Below the pieces are notes generated by a model, which had not been told where the DNA came from, did no database searches, and saw only the letters and a program-made list of their open reading frames with translations. The position numbers were made by a program, and so were the translations under genes. Below are positions 32,140-41,618 of a stretch of DNA of 64,000 bases, piece after piece. Numbering within the stretch: position 1 is the stretch's first letter; every line of letters starts with the position of its first letter. The stretch is from Psychroserpens mesophilus (GTDB lineage Bacteria; Bacteroidota; Bacteroidia; Flavobacteriales; Flavobacteriaceae). The DNA lies in contig NZ_JXJP01000002.1 in the NCBI RefSeq assembly GCF_000826645.1, forward strand, positions 1 to 64,000. The letters are read 5' to 3'.

Positions 32140-35100
32140 TTAATCTTCCTGACTGATACTTTTTATATTATCATTAAATACACGATCAATCAAAATATGT
32201 CTAGGGTCAATAGCTGCCTTAACTGGCAAAGAATCTAATTGAACTGTAATCGAAGATGTTTCTTTATCAAATTTTAAACGCTGTTGTTGATATAATTTTT
32301 CTTCATCACTATCCATAAAGAAACCAATATCAATCCAGTCGTTAATTGGAACTTTTGTTTCATTACCAAGGCTATCAGATTTTATTTTAGAACTTTCAAT
32401 CTCCATAGTAATTTCATATTTCCCGTTGTCTAAAGTTTTGTAAGTAGCTTCTTTTAATCTATTGTCGTAAAGTGTGATTTCCTTGAACCAATCTTTAATT
32501 AAATAATTGAGCGAATCTGGAACTTGTGGCTCTAAGTGACGCAAGAAATCATGTGAGCTTGGATAGGGAGGACCTTTATAACGATATTCTTCTAAAAAGC
32601 CTTTCATTGCTGTATTGACTTTGTCTTCTCCAATATAGTCTTGTAAGGCATATAAAATGACACTTCCTTTTCCGTAATGAATATAGCCTTGATTTTCAAC
32701 TTGATATAATGGCAATTCTTTAAGTCGTTCACCACTTCGTCCGCGTAAATACCGATCGTGATTGTACTTTAAAAATTCTCTCATTTTCATCGGATTTTCA
32801 GTAATGTTTTTTAAGGTCATTAAGGACGAATATTCTGAGAACCCTTCACTTAACATTGTGCTACCTTGCATATAAGCGCCAATAACCTGGTGAGCCCAGT
32901 ACTGATGTGCCATTTCATGAGCAATAACTGCATCTACTACATTGTTTTCTGTTTCATCTTCCAGATCAATTACAAATCCAATAGCTTCTGAATATGGCAT
33001 CGTTCCAGGAAAAGCTTGAGCGAATGATGCATACCTTGGAAATTCAATAATTCTGCATTGCTTGTGAAAATAAGGACCAAAATGTTCTGTGAAGTATGTT
33101 AAAGACCGTTCAACAGCATCTAACATCATATCTACATTTTCAGGATGTTTTTCATCATAATAAATTTCAATATCAATGCCATTCCACTTGCGTTTTTTAA
33201 TTTTAAAATCAGCAGACATGAATGAATAAAAGTTTAATGAAGGCGTATCGACTTTATAATGAAAATAGTTTCGACCATTTTCTTCCCACTTATTAATTAA
33301 GGAGCCAGGAGCAATAGCAGTTTGATTACCAGAAGTTGATATCACTGTTTCAACATTTATAAAATCTGATTGTCCATTAAAAATATAATTGCCCATATGC
33401 AAATCGGTAACACCTTCAGTAAGTTCTGGCATTCGATCCTTCTCAGGAAGATCATATTTTTTTCGGGTATTTTTATCGCTTAGTTCATAGCCTTCATTAT
33501 ATCCCATAGTAGGTAAAATATCACCATTATTGAAGAAGCTACCATTTTTAACAATCTTAGTATTACCTCTGTTGTTGCTAAACCCTTTGGTTATGTATTT
33601 GTTATTTACAGTCATGGTTATTTTTTCACCTGGTTGTAAAGGTGGACTCAACCTGTAAATTTTAAATAAATAGGTTGTGTCTTTATAAACTACAGTTCCA
33701 TTTGGAATATTCAATTTCGTATCCCAACCATCACTATTATAAAAATGAAGTGAATCGATGGGCTGGTCTGAAGCATTTGTTAATTCTAAATCTGCTTTAA
33801 CATGAATGTCTCTTTTGTCAGGAAAAATATCAATATAATATTTTGCATCTGTGATTTTTGGAGTAACAATGTCTCTGTATTTTCCGTACTTTTTTTCGTA
33901 ATCTGCAGATAATTGTTCTAAGGTATCACCAGAGTAATACGGATTTAAAATCTGAGTGTTATAATAGACAAAACCTGCAACTCCAATCCACGCAATTGCT
34001 GTAATGGCAATAACACTTCGGTAGCTTTTTGGCACTTCTTTTCTGGCTGTTTTAATACGACTAAATAATGAATTTTTAGAACCTCGATTCCATAAAGCAC
34101 CAGCGATGAGTAAACCTAATACTGAAAATAAAACCCAATAGAGATTAAACCACAAAGCACCTTTAACACCTGGGCCAAAGCCGTTCATATCAGAATAATA
34201 AGTAGAAACACCACCTCCAACATCTAACATATTTGAACTTATATCCATAATACTTAATACAATTTCCCAGACTAAGAGAATAAGAATAGCAATGAAATAT
34301 CCAATATATTTATTACTGGAAAGGACCTGCACTAAAATTGTAATGCCGCCAAAAACAATAAAAAGCGGTAAGTTGTCATAGAAAAAATCTAAAAGATACA
34401 CATCAAGCTCGATACGAGTGAAGCCATTTAATAATTGATAAATAACACCAATTAAGATGAAAAACAGATTCAAAATGGTTGCAATGCTAACTAACGATAA
34501 AGCTTTTGCTGCCATAGATATAAAGGAAGTGTGTGCAGTGGCATCAACGACTTCATTTATTTTATAATCACGATCTCTCCAGATTAATTCTCCACTAAAA
34601 AAGACCACAATAATGATAATGAAAATATCAGTATTATCTTTAATAGAGTCGATAAGTTTATACGTTACAGGATACGATTGTAATCCGAAGTACTCAAAGC
34701 CACCACTTAAGTCTGCTACCAAAATAATGATACAGAAGAGGAATAGAATTTTAAAAGTGACACTTTTTATGATGCTTAAGAAATTTGTGTAAAAAAAGCT
34801 TTTAAACTGAAGCCAGTTTGTAGCATTATTAAAAGAAGGATTTAGTTTCGGAAGTGTAAAAACAGTTTCCTCTTTTCGGGTGCTGATTTTCTCTTTTTTA
34901 ACCTTTTTATTTTTCTGTTTAAATGAAAAACTAAAATAGGATAAAAATAAAATTAGTAATCCAACAGCAATCCAGATTAATCTATTATACAATAAAAGGC
35001 CTGAAAAACCTGGGCTAATAGTGTTTTTTTCAACTGGAGTGAAGTATTTAGTTTCAATAGCGTAGGTGTTAATGCCAAAAATATCAGATAAACCAGCTAT

Positions 35101-35721
35101 GGTTTCATTGTCAACATCACTCATTAGAGAACCTGAAACAATATAGGCAACAATAATAACTAAGCCACCAACAAATGAAATCACTGTACTCTTCCATTTA
35201 TTTGCCATTGCAAAAATGACCGTTCCTGCCAGAAACATGTTTGGAAGAATAAATAGTAAGTAATTGTTTAAGAAGGTTTCAAAATAGAATGGACCAAATC
35301 GCGATGGATCTATCCATTCAAAAATTGAATTCAAATACGTGCCCAAAAGCATTCCAATGAAAACGCCTACAAGAGGTAAAGTTGATACAAACAAGGCGCC
35401 AAGAAAGCGACCAAAAAAGTAACCAGATTTACTTAGAGGTGTTGTAAAAAGAATTTCGTTAAACTCGTTATTATGATCTCTTAAGGCGGCATTATTAAAA
35501 AAGGCAACTGCCATTAATAAACTAAATATGCAAAATATAGTTACATGAAGCGTAAGCGTGTACGGCGAGTTTCGATACACGTTTCCAATAGCCCCTCCAA
35601 CCTGAACGTTATCACTGACCGTTGCAAAAAACTCCATGAGAGCTAAAATGAACATAAAAATATACACCATAGGTTGCTTAAGTGTGTATTTTAATTCTGA
35701 AAGAAAAAATGTTTTAAACAT
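32140..35721 (-). CDS. ABC-2 type permease fused to M1-family aminopeptidase domain
   Basis: 1193 residues. The first about 560 residues form two blocks of about six transmembrane helices each (first block starts FFLSELKYTLKQPMVYIF). The C-terminal part is an extracytoplasmic gluzincin domain with VIAHEMAHQYWAHQV (HExxH, near residue 932) and the downstream Glu in MLSEGFSEYSS. Permease-peptidase fusions of this type are a known Bacteroidota arrangement with an adjacent ATPase. The transported or processed substrate is unknown; peptide export or scavenging is plausible. The ATPase gene lies 22 bp upstream. Confidence 0.9.
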   Translation of the reverse strand: MFKTFFLSELKYTLKQPMVYIFMFILALMEFFATVSDNVQVGGAIGNVYRNSPYTLTLHVTIFCIFSLLMAVAFFNNAALRDHNNEFNEILFTTPLSKSGYFFGRFLGALFVSTLPLVGVFIGMLLGTYLNSIFEWIDPSRFGPFYFETFLNNYLLFILPNMFLAGTVIFAMANKWKSTVISFVGGLVIIVAYIVSGSLMSDVDNETIAGLSDIFGINTYAIETKYFTPVEKNTISPGFSGLLLYNRLIWIAVGLLILFLSYFSFSFKQKNKKVKKEKISTRKEETVFTLPKLNPSFNNATNWLQFKSFFYTNFLSIIKSVTFKILFLFCIIILVADLSGGFEYFGLQSYPVTYKLIDSIKDNTDIFIIIIVVFFSGELIWRDRDYKINEVVDATAHTSFISMAAKALSLVSIATILNLFFILIGVIYQLLNGFTRIELDVYLLDFFYDNLPLFIVFGGITILVQVLSSNKYIGYFIAILILLVWEIVLSIMDISSNMLDVGGGVSTYYSDMNGFGPGVKGALWFNLYWVLFSVLGLLIAGALWNRGSKNSLFSRIKTARKEVPKSYRSVIAITAIAWIGVAGFVYYNTQILNPYYSGDTLEQLSADYEKKYGKYRDIVTPKITDAKYYIDIFPDKRDIHVKADLELTNASDQPIDSLHFYNSDGWDTKLNIPNGTVVYKDTTYLFKIYRLSPPLQPGEKITMTVNNKYITKGFSNNRGNTKIVKNGSFFNNGDILPTMGYNEGYELSDKNTRKKYDLPEKDRMPELTEGVTDLHMGNYIFNGQSDFINVETVISTSGNQTAIAPGSLINKWEENGRNYFHYKVDTPSLNFYSFMSADFKIKKRKWNGIDIEIYYDEKHPENVDMMLDAVERSLTYFTEHFGPYFHKQCRIIEFPRYASFAQAFPGTMPYSEAIGFVIDLEDETENNVVDAVIAHEMAHQYWAHQVIGAYMQGSTMLSEGFSEYSSLMTLKNITENPMKMREFLKYNHDRYLRGRSGERLKELPLYQVENQGYIHYGKGSVILYALQDYIGEDKVNTAMKGFLEEYRYKGPPYPSSHDFLRHLEPQVPDSLNYLIKDWFKEITLYDNRLKEATYKTLDNGKYEITMEIESSKIKSDSLGNETKVPINDWIDIGFFMDSDEEKLYQQQRLKFDKETSSITVQLDSLPVKAAIDPRHILIDRVFNDNIKSISQED

Positions 35722-35743
35722 GATTGAAAATGGTTAGATGGGA

Positions 35744-36628
35744 TTAAACAAGTACGTTTGAAGTGTTGATTTTAGAAAAGAAAACATCCTCTAAATTAGG
35801 GGTTACTTGTTCAAATCCGTTTTGTGGATCAGCTTCACTAAAGATGTGAATTAGTGGTTTTCCACCAACCATTTTATTTGATATAATTTTATATTCCTTG
35901 GCATAAGTTTCAAGATCTTCTCTGCTTACAATTTTCTGATATACTTTACTACTTAAGTCGTCAATAGCTGTTTGAGGCGAACCATGAAAAACGATTTCGC
36001 CTAAATTCATAATGGCCATTTTTGTGCATAATTCACGTACATCATCAACAATATGAGTTGATAAAATAACAATAACGTCTTTACCAACATCGGCTAGTAA
36101 ATTGTAAAAACGGTTTCGCTCACCTGGATCTAAACCTGCAGTTGGTTCATCAACGATAATTAATTTCGGATTACCAATGAGCGCCTGAGCAATTCCAACA
36201 CGCTGCTTCATACCACCAGAAAACCCTTTGACAGATTTGTTTCTTTTATCGTATAAATTCACTTTATCAAGTAGATATTTGACGAGTTCTTTACGTTCTG
36301 AAGTATTTGTAATACCTTTTAAAATTGCGAGATGTGTTAATAGTTGTTCGGCTGTAATTCTAGGATATACGCCAAATTCCTGAGGCAAGTAACCCAATAC
36401 TTTTCTCAATTCTGCAGGTTGATTTAAAATATCAATATCGTCTAAAGTTGCTGTCCCTGAATCGGCTTCCTGAAGTGTTGCTAAGGTTCTCATCAACGAT
36501 GATTTTCCTGCGCCATTCGGTCCTAAAAGTCCGAACATGCCGTTTTCAAGTTCCAGATTTACATTGTCTAATGCCTTTACGCCATTGGCGTAAGTTTTTG
36601 ATAAATTATTGATTTTTAAGGTGCTCAT
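35744..36628 (-). CDS. ABC transporter ATP-binding protein
   Basis: 294 residues. Walker A is FGLLGPNGAGKSSLMRTL, signature VKGFSGGMKQRVGIAQAL, Walker B PKLIIVDEPTAGLDPGE, followed by the switch His in VILSTHIVDDV. The protein matches the gliding/ABC-2 (CcmA-like) class that partners permeases with 12 helices. It is the energising subunit for the permease-peptidase coded 22 bp downstream. Confidence 0.93.
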   Translation of the reverse strand: MSTLKINNLSKTYANGVKALDNVNLELENGMFGLLGPNGAGKSSLMRTLATLQEADSGTATLDDIDILNQPAELRKVLGYLPQEFGVYPRITAEQLLTHLAILKGITNTSERKELVKYLLDKVNLYDKRNKSVKGFSGGMKQRVGIAQALIGNPKLIIVDEPTAGLDPGERNRFYNLLADVGKDVIVILSTHIVDDVRELCTKMAIMNLGEIVFHGSPQTAIDDLSSKVYQKIVSREDLETYAKEYKIISNKMVGGKPLIHIFSEADPQNGFEQVTPNLEDVFFSKINTSNVLV

Positions 36629-36796
36629 TGAATAGTGTTTTTTGATTGGTTATGTAAATATGACGACGCAAAAGTGAAAGCGTTACAAATTAAAAGTATC
36701 TCACTACAAGATACTACTTATAATTAAGACGCAATTTGCCAGCAAAAGGTTGCTTCTATCTTAAGCAGATAACAAAAGAATATTTAAAAGGAAAGT

Positions 36797-37726
36797 TTAT
36801 TTCCTTACATAGGTAATAAATGAAAATGCATGCGCATGTTTGTCGTCAGCTTCATGAGAGATATTACTTATTTCTTTCCATTGCATGGCATCAATCTCAG
36901 GGAAATAGGTGTCGGCATTTTCAAAATTTGCATGCACACGTGTGAGTTCAATCTTGTGAGCCAAAGTCATCGATTGTTTGTAGATTTCACCACCACCAAT
37001 AATAAACGGTTGCTTATCATGTCTAGCTGCATCAATAGCATCATCTAAATTGTTCACGACAATAACACCTTCAGGAGCTATGTAACCATTTTGTCTGGTA
37101 ATAACAATATGCGTTCTGTTAGGAAGTGGTTTTGGAAAACTCTCAAAAGTTTTTCGTCCCATGATAATATGGTGACCGTTAGTGAGTGCTTTAAAGCGTT
37201 TAAGGTCATCGCTCAAATGCCAGATTAAATCATTGTCTTTTCCAATGGCATTATTTTCACCAGCTGCAACAATTATTGTGAGCTCAGGAGTTTTTTTTTC
37301 TGGAGTTATTTTGCTATCTAAAATTTGATTGTAGGCTTGAGATTTAGCAATTTCTTTCTCTTCCTTTATGTATTCCTGAGTAAGCTGATCAATGCGTTCT
37401 TGTTGTTTTGCTACAAGAGCTTCACGTTGTTGATCTTCCCATTCTTTGCCCATAAACTTGTGCGTAATAAACACAGAGATAAAGTGGTATATAAATAAGA
37501 ATAACCATAAGACAATAGCGATGACAAACCATTCGAGTCCAGCAATTTTTAAATCTTTTCCTATACCCAAAACTGTGTTTGCTAGAATAAGAAAGACAGC
37601 TCCAATCAAGAAAATCACAAAATGAATGTATAAACGTTTTTTCTGTTTGATACGTTTTTCTGCAGCTTTAATTAAAGCCAATTGCTCTTGATCTATACTT
37701 GGTTTTGTTTTCTTTTTTCCGAACAT
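36797..37726 (-). CDS. folA: Membrane-anchored dihydrofolate reductase (2TM-DHFR fusion)
   Basis: 309 residues, nearly twice a normal DHFR. Residues 1-95 carry two transmembrane helices (about 32-52 and 63-88) with basic flanks, a '2TM' module. A charged coiled linker (95-140) leads to a complete DHFR domain (148-309): LTIIVAAGENNAIGKDNDLI, WHLSDDLKRFKALTNGH with the catalytic acid, IIMGRKTFESF, PFIIGGGEIYKQ. It reduces dihydrofolate to tetrahydrofolate, which thymidylate synthase, coded nearby at 38820-39650, consumes. The domain border is continuous, with no frameshift. Membrane tethering of this enzyme is uncommon. Confidence 0.9.
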   Translation of the reverse strand: MFGKKKTKPSIDQEQLALIKAAEKRIKQKKRLYIHFVIFLIGAVFLILANTVLGIGKDLKIAGLEWFVIAIVLWLFLFIYHFISVFITHKFMGKEWEDQQREALVAKQQERIDQLTQEYIKEEKEIAKSQAYNQILDSKITPEKKTPELTIIVAAGENNAIGKDNDLIWHLSDDLKRFKALTNGHHIIMGRKTFESFPKPLPNRTHIVITRQNGYIAPEGVIVVNNLDDAIDAARHDKQPFIIGGGEIYKQSMTLAHKIELTRVHANFENADTYFPEIDAMQWKEISNISHEADDKHAHAFSFITYVRK

Positions 37727-37764
37727 AATTGTAAATATTTACAACTATAAAGTTATGATTTTTT

Positions 37765-37775
37765 ACGCAAACGTT
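37765..37775 (+). promoter_or_regulatory. Direct repeat ACGCAAACGTT, copy 1 (LacI-like half operator)
   Basis: ACGCAAACGTT in the divergent region between folA and the glycogen-binding-like gene. The core CAAACGTT recalls LacI/CcpA-type operators. A second identical copy lies 44 bp away, about four helical turns. Confidence 0.4.
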
Positions 37776-37808
37776 GTAATGATTTTAATTTAATCTTCCT
37801 GTATGTAA

Positions 37809-37819
37809 ACGCAAACGTT
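37809..37819 (+). promoter_or_regulatory. Direct repeat ACGCAAACGTT, copy 2
   Basis: Identical 11-mer on the same strand, 44 bp after copy 1. The spacing permits co-operative binding on one face of the helix. Confidence 0.4.
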
Positions 37820-37970
37820 ATCGTTCTAAAGTTGTTGAAAATCAGCATCTAATAAAATATCTAATACTTATTAATCTCATAATTTTTATCTGTATTTTAT
37901 TCATACTTTAAATTAAAAAGGGTTTAATTTTATCAAAATGATAATTCTTTGGTTTTGAACTTATTATTAG

Positions 37971-38001
37971 TTTGAGTGTGTGTGTTTCTTTTATACCTTT
38001 G
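37971..38001 (+). promoter_or_regulatory. Bacteroidota promoter of the CBM48-like gene
   Basis: TTTG (37971-37974), 19 bp, then TACCTTTG (37994-38001): an exact fit to the TTTG-N19-TAnnTTTG consensus, 24 bp before the ATG. Confidence 0.75.
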
Positions 38002-38025
38002 ACCTATAATTAAATTCTTAGTATT

Positions 38026-38325
38026 ATGGCAATTACAAAACAATACTTAAAAAGCAAACCGGTTTGTAAAGTAACTTTTACTGTACCTGCTGAAGAAGCA
38101 AAAAAAGTAGCAGTTGTAGGAACATTTAACGAGTGGAACGCAAAGAAAGCAGTTCAGCTTAAGAAATTAAAAAACGGAAACTTTAAAGGGACTGTAGATT
38201 TAGAAAAAGACAACTCTTATGAGTTTAGATATTTAGTTGACGGAACTTACGTCAATGATGACCAAGCAGATGCTTATGCATGGAATGACTTTGCAGCAGC
38301 TGAAAATGGTGTCTTGAATTTATAG
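38026..38325 (+). CDS. Isoamylase early-set/CBM48-like (glycogen-binding) protein
   Basis: 99 residues, a single beta-sandwich. VCKVTFTVPAEEAKKVAVVG, FNEWNAKKAVQLKKLKNG and YEFRYLVDGTYVNDDQADAY match the E-set domain of isoamylases, branching enzymes and AMPK beta, with Trp (EWN) positioned for glycan contact. There is no catalytic domain. Members are abundant small proteins that probably bind alpha-glucan or modulate an enzyme. The LacI-like repeats and strong promoter upstream suggest sugar-dependent expression. Confidence 0.85.
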   Translation: MAITKQYLKSKPVCKVTFTVPAEEAKKVAVVGTFNEWNAKKAVQLKKLKNGNFKGTVDLEKDNSYEFRYLVDGTYVNDDQADAYAWNDFAAAENGVLNL

Positions 38326-38346
38326 TAGATTCCGTTTTATAACCTT

Positions 38347-38380
38347 AAAAAAGAGCTTTCAGTCATGAAAGCTCTTTTTT
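38347..38380 (+). terminator. Bidirectional terminator
   Basis: AAAGAGCTTTC / GAAAGCTCTTT hairpin with A- and T-tracts on either side, between convergent genes. Confidence 0.85.
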
Positions 38381-38382
38381 AT

Positions 38383-38814
38383 TTATTGAAAATATAGCGT
38401 CATTAACAAGCTAAAAGGGGTATCAACTGCTTCACCATTTGAAAAACCAGGCTCCTTAAATTTTGGAAGACGTTTAGCAACCTTTATAGCTTCAATAGCT
38501 ATGGCTTTATGATTAGCTTTAGCATTTACATGTTCTATTTTTCCTTTTGTATTGATTGTAAACTCCAAGAGGAATTGCGTTGATTGTTCCAAAGGCATCA
38601 CTCGACTTGCCATGTCAATATCAAAACTCATTTTGATAAAAGTCATGATTTTGTGTTTTGAACAGTCCTCTAAAGCTTTATTACTTGATTCTTTATCGCA
38701 ACCTCTGTACACTGGATATTTAGAAGAATCTTCATTTTGGTTTTCAGTAGATTCTTGTCCAAATAGAATACTTCCACATACAAATATTACTAAAATGAGT
38801 GTATTTTTAATCAT
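38383..38814 (-). CDS. Exported TonB C-terminal-like protein
   Basis: 143 residues with signal peptide (LILVIFVCGSILFGQ). YPVYRGCDKESSNKALEDC is a Cys-pair module common before TonB C-terminal folds in flavobacteria. The following QSTQFLLEFTINTKGKIEHV and AIEAIKVAKRLPKFKEPG fit the TonB-CTD strand-helix pattern. It lacks the N-terminal membrane helix and Pro-rich spacer, so it does not transduce energy itself. It starts 5 bp after thyA. Confidence 0.7.
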   Translation of the reverse strand: MIKNTLILVIFVCGSILFGQESTENQNEDSSKYPVYRGCDKESSNKALEDCSKHKIMTFIKMSFDIDMASRVMPLEQSTQFLLEFTINTKGKIEHVNAKANHKAIAIEAIKVAKRLPKFKEPGFSNGEAVDTPFSLLMTLYFQ

Positions 38815-38819
38815 AACGT

Positions 38820-39650
38820 CTAAACAGCTACCGCACCTTTGATATGTGGATGCGGATTATAATCTACCAATGTGAAATCCTCAAAATCGAAATCGAAAAT
38901 ATCTTTTACTTCAGGATTTAAAATCATTTTAGGCAATGGTCTGATATCACGAGAAAGTTGGAGTTCTAATTGCTCAAAGTGATTGCTGTAAATATGCGCA
39001 TCACCAAAGGTGTGAATGAATTCTCCAGCTTCATAACCACAAACCTGAGCCATCATCATCGTTAACAACGCATACGAAGCAATATTAAAAGGTACACCTA
39101 AAAAGATATCTGCACTACGTTGGTAGAGCTGACAGGATAGTTTTCCGTTAGCTACATAAAACTGAAAAAAGGCATGGCAAGGCGGAAGTGCTGCCTTCCC
39201 ATTGGCTACGTTTTCGTCGAATGATTTTGAAGTGTCTGGTAATACTGAAGGATTCCAGGCAGAGACCAACATACGACGACTGTTAGGATTGTTTTTTAAA
39301 GTTTCAATCACATCTTTAATTTGATCGATGTCGTCGCTATTCCAGTTGCGCCATTGATGACCGTAAACAGGACCCAAATCACCATTTTGATCGGCCCAAT
39401 CGTTCCAGATTCGGACACCGTTTTCAGTTAAATACTCAATATTTGTATCACCTTTTAAAAACCAGAGTAATTCGTATATAATAGATTTTAAATGTAATTT
39501 TTTTGTCGTTACCATTGGGAAACCTACACTTAAATCAAAACGCATTTGATATCCAAATACACTTTTGGTTCCAGTTCCTGTGCGATCTCCTTTTTCGTTT
39601 CCTTGTTCTAAAACGTGCTTAACTAGGTCGTGGTATTGCTTCATGTTCAT
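38820..39650 (-). CDS. thyA: Thymidylate synthase
   Basis: 276 residues. The catalytic Cys is in [14 protein letters not shown]; other conserved stretches are [63 protein letters not shown] and HIYSNHFEQ. It methylates dUMP using methylene-tetrahydrofolate and releases dihydrofolate, the substrate of the DHFR coded just downstream. A second Met (codon 3) is an equally possible start. Confidence 0.96.
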   Translation of the reverse strand: MNMKQYHDLVKHVLEQGNEKGDRTGTGTKSVFGYQMRFDLSVGFPMVTTKKLHLKSIIYELLWFLKGDTNIEYLTENGVRIWNDWADQNGDLGPVYGHQWRNWNSDDIDQIKDVIETLKNNPNSRRMLVSAWNPSVLPDTSKSFDENVANGKAALPPCHAFFQFYVANGKLSCQLYQRSADIFLGVPFNIASYALLTMMMAQVCGYEAGEFIHTFGDAHIYSNHFEQLELQLSRDIRPLPKMILNPEVKDIFDFDFEDFTLVDYNPHPHIKGAVAV

Positions 39651-39896
39651 TTCCTGCGAATGCAGAAATCTATTTAAATTAAACTTAATTCTTGTTGGGA
39701 TGAGATGCTAAAATCAAAGATTCATGAATTTCTAAAATTAAAGTAGATTTTAATGAATAAACAAGTTCAGCATGACGTAAAGCGAAAATAGAAAAAAGCC
39801 ATAAAAATTAATTCTGATGGTCTTATTTTATATTAAAAGTTATTAACGTTTTTTTTGCATTCGAATGCTCTAATTATCATCTTTAGCGATTCGCCA

Positions 39897-41606
39897 CTAG
39901 CCAATAATCATTCCAGCGATAGTTGCTGAAATAAGTGAAGCAATTGTTCCACCAATTAAAGCCTTCATACCAAATTTAGACAATTGCGTACGTTGTCCTG
40001 GAGCTAGCGATCCAATTCCGCCAATTTGAATTCCAATAGACGCAAAGTTGGCAAAACCACACAGCATATAGGTTGCCATGATAATTGATTTTTCATAAGT
40101 TAAATGCGTTGCACTAGCAGCATTTTTAAGATCTGCTAATTGAATATAACCTACAAATTCACTGGCTGCCAATTTGATTCCTAAAAGCTGTCCCATGAGC
40201 ATAATATCTTCCTTTGCGATTCCTATTAACCACATTAAAGGTGCGAAGACAGTGCCTAAGATGGCTTCTAACGATAAGGCATCATAAGGAGAATTTGCAC
40301 TTACCCAATCATTAAGACCTCCAATAGTACCTATTTTTAATAAACCATAATTAATCATTGCAATAAAAGCGACAAATACGAGAAGCATTGCGCCAACATT
40401 AACGGCTAGTTTTAAACCTTCAGTAGTTCCGTTCGCAATAGCATCTAAAAAATTAGAACCTATTTTTTCTTGAGATACAGCAACATCAGTATTGACTTGT
40501 TCAGTTTGGGGATATAATATTTTTGAAATCACAATTGCTCCAGGTGCTGCCATAACAGAGGCGGCTAATAGGTGCTTTGCATAGACCAATCTTAATACAG
40601 GATCATCTCCTCCGAGGAAACCAATATAAGCTGCTAATACTGCACCAGCAACTGTAGCCATTCCACCAATCATGACCAATAGAATTTCTGACTTGGTCAT
40701 TTTTTCTAAATAGGCTTTTATAAGGAGAGGAGCTTCCGTTTGTCCTAAGAAAATATTTCCTGCAACACTTAAGCTTTCAGCTCCCGAAATTTTCAATAGT
40801 TTAGACAATAGCCATCCAAATGCCTTTACTACTTTTTGAATAATTCCTAAGTAGAATAAAACCGAAGTTAATGCTGAAAAGAATAATATCGTTGGAAGAA
40901 CTTGAAAGGCGAAAATAAATCCGAAAGTATCCATATCTACCACTAAGCCTTCAAATAGAAACTGACTTCCAGCCTTGGTGAAATCTAGGACTTTAATAAA
41001 AACTTTTCCAATAGATTCAAATATGGTCTTGACCAATTCAATCTTTAATACACCAACAGCAATAATAAGTTGAAATGCTAAACCTATTCCAACAGTTTTC
41101 CAATTTACAGCCCTACGATTACTACTAAAAAGAAAGGCAATAAAAATTAAGGTTGCCATACCCAGTATCCCACGCCAAAGGCTATTAAAAGAAAAACCTT
41201 GACTTGGTATTATAGCAGCAGTATTATCAGTTACCGATGTAACGGCTTCGGCTACTTTTGGTGATTTGAATTTGTAAACGGTTTTGTTTTCAGAAACGAC
41301 TAAGGTAGAATCGGTGAGTTCAGAAATTTTATAACGTTGAATCGTATCATTTGGTTTTGAATAATAGAAAACCAATAGATTATTTTGATACATATAATCG
41401 CCTGAAGCTTTAAGATTTTTGGCTTGAAGCGTATATTCAAATTCGCCAGCACTAAGATTTATGACATCAGAATCTGATATTTCAAGAAGTGATAATCCAT
41501 TTTCATCCTGTATTGCATCAAATTGCCATTTCTTTTCTATGTCTTGACTAAAGCTAGTCGTAAGTCCAAAAAAAATAGCTGCAACAGCTAGTAGAACATG
41601 TTTCAT
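39897..41606 (-). CDS. Nucleoside transporter (NupC/CNT family) with N-terminal extracytoplasmic domain
   Basis: 569 residues; typical CNT proteins are about 400. Residues 1-21 are a signal peptide (FFGLTTSFSQ), followed by about 100 residues resembling a lipocalin-like beta domain (KKWQFDAIQDENGLSLLEIS ... YMYQNNLLVFYYSKPNDTIQ). From about residue 142 there are CNT helices. Landmarks are VAGNIFLGQTEAPLLIKAYL, the conserved G-Q-T-E-A-P nucleoside site, and CGFANFASIGIQIGGIGSLA. It imports nucleosides with Na+ or H+. The deoxynucleoside kinase at 61.0 kb could use its products. Confidence 0.88.
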   Translation of the reverse strand: MKHVLLAVAAIFFGLTTSFSQDIEKKWQFDAIQDENGLSLLEISDSDVINLSAGEFEYTLQAKNLKASGDYMYQNNLLVFYYSKPNDTIQRYKISELTDSTLVVSENKTVYKFKSPKVAEAVTSVTDNTAAIIPSQGFSFNSLWRGILGMATLIFIAFLFSSNRRAVNWKTVGIGLAFQLIIAVGVLKIELVKTIFESIGKVFIKVLDFTKAGSQFLFEGLVVDMDTFGFIFAFQVLPTILFFSALTSVLFYLGIIQKVVKAFGWLLSKLLKISGAESLSVAGNIFLGQTEAPLLIKAYLEKMTKSEILLVMIGGMATVAGAVLAAYIGFLGGDDPVLRLVYAKHLLAASVMAAPGAIVISKILYPQTEQVNTDVAVSQEKIGSNFLDAIANGTTEGLKLAVNVGAMLLVFVAFIAMINYGLLKIGTIGGLNDWVSANSPYDALSLEAILGTVFAPLMWLIGIAKEDIMLMGQLLGIKLAASEFVGYIQLADLKNAASATHLTYEKSIIMATYMLCGFANFASIGIQIGGIGSLAPGQRTQLSKFGMKALIGGTIASLISATIAGMIIG

Positions 41607-41618
41607 CTGAAAGTGTAT

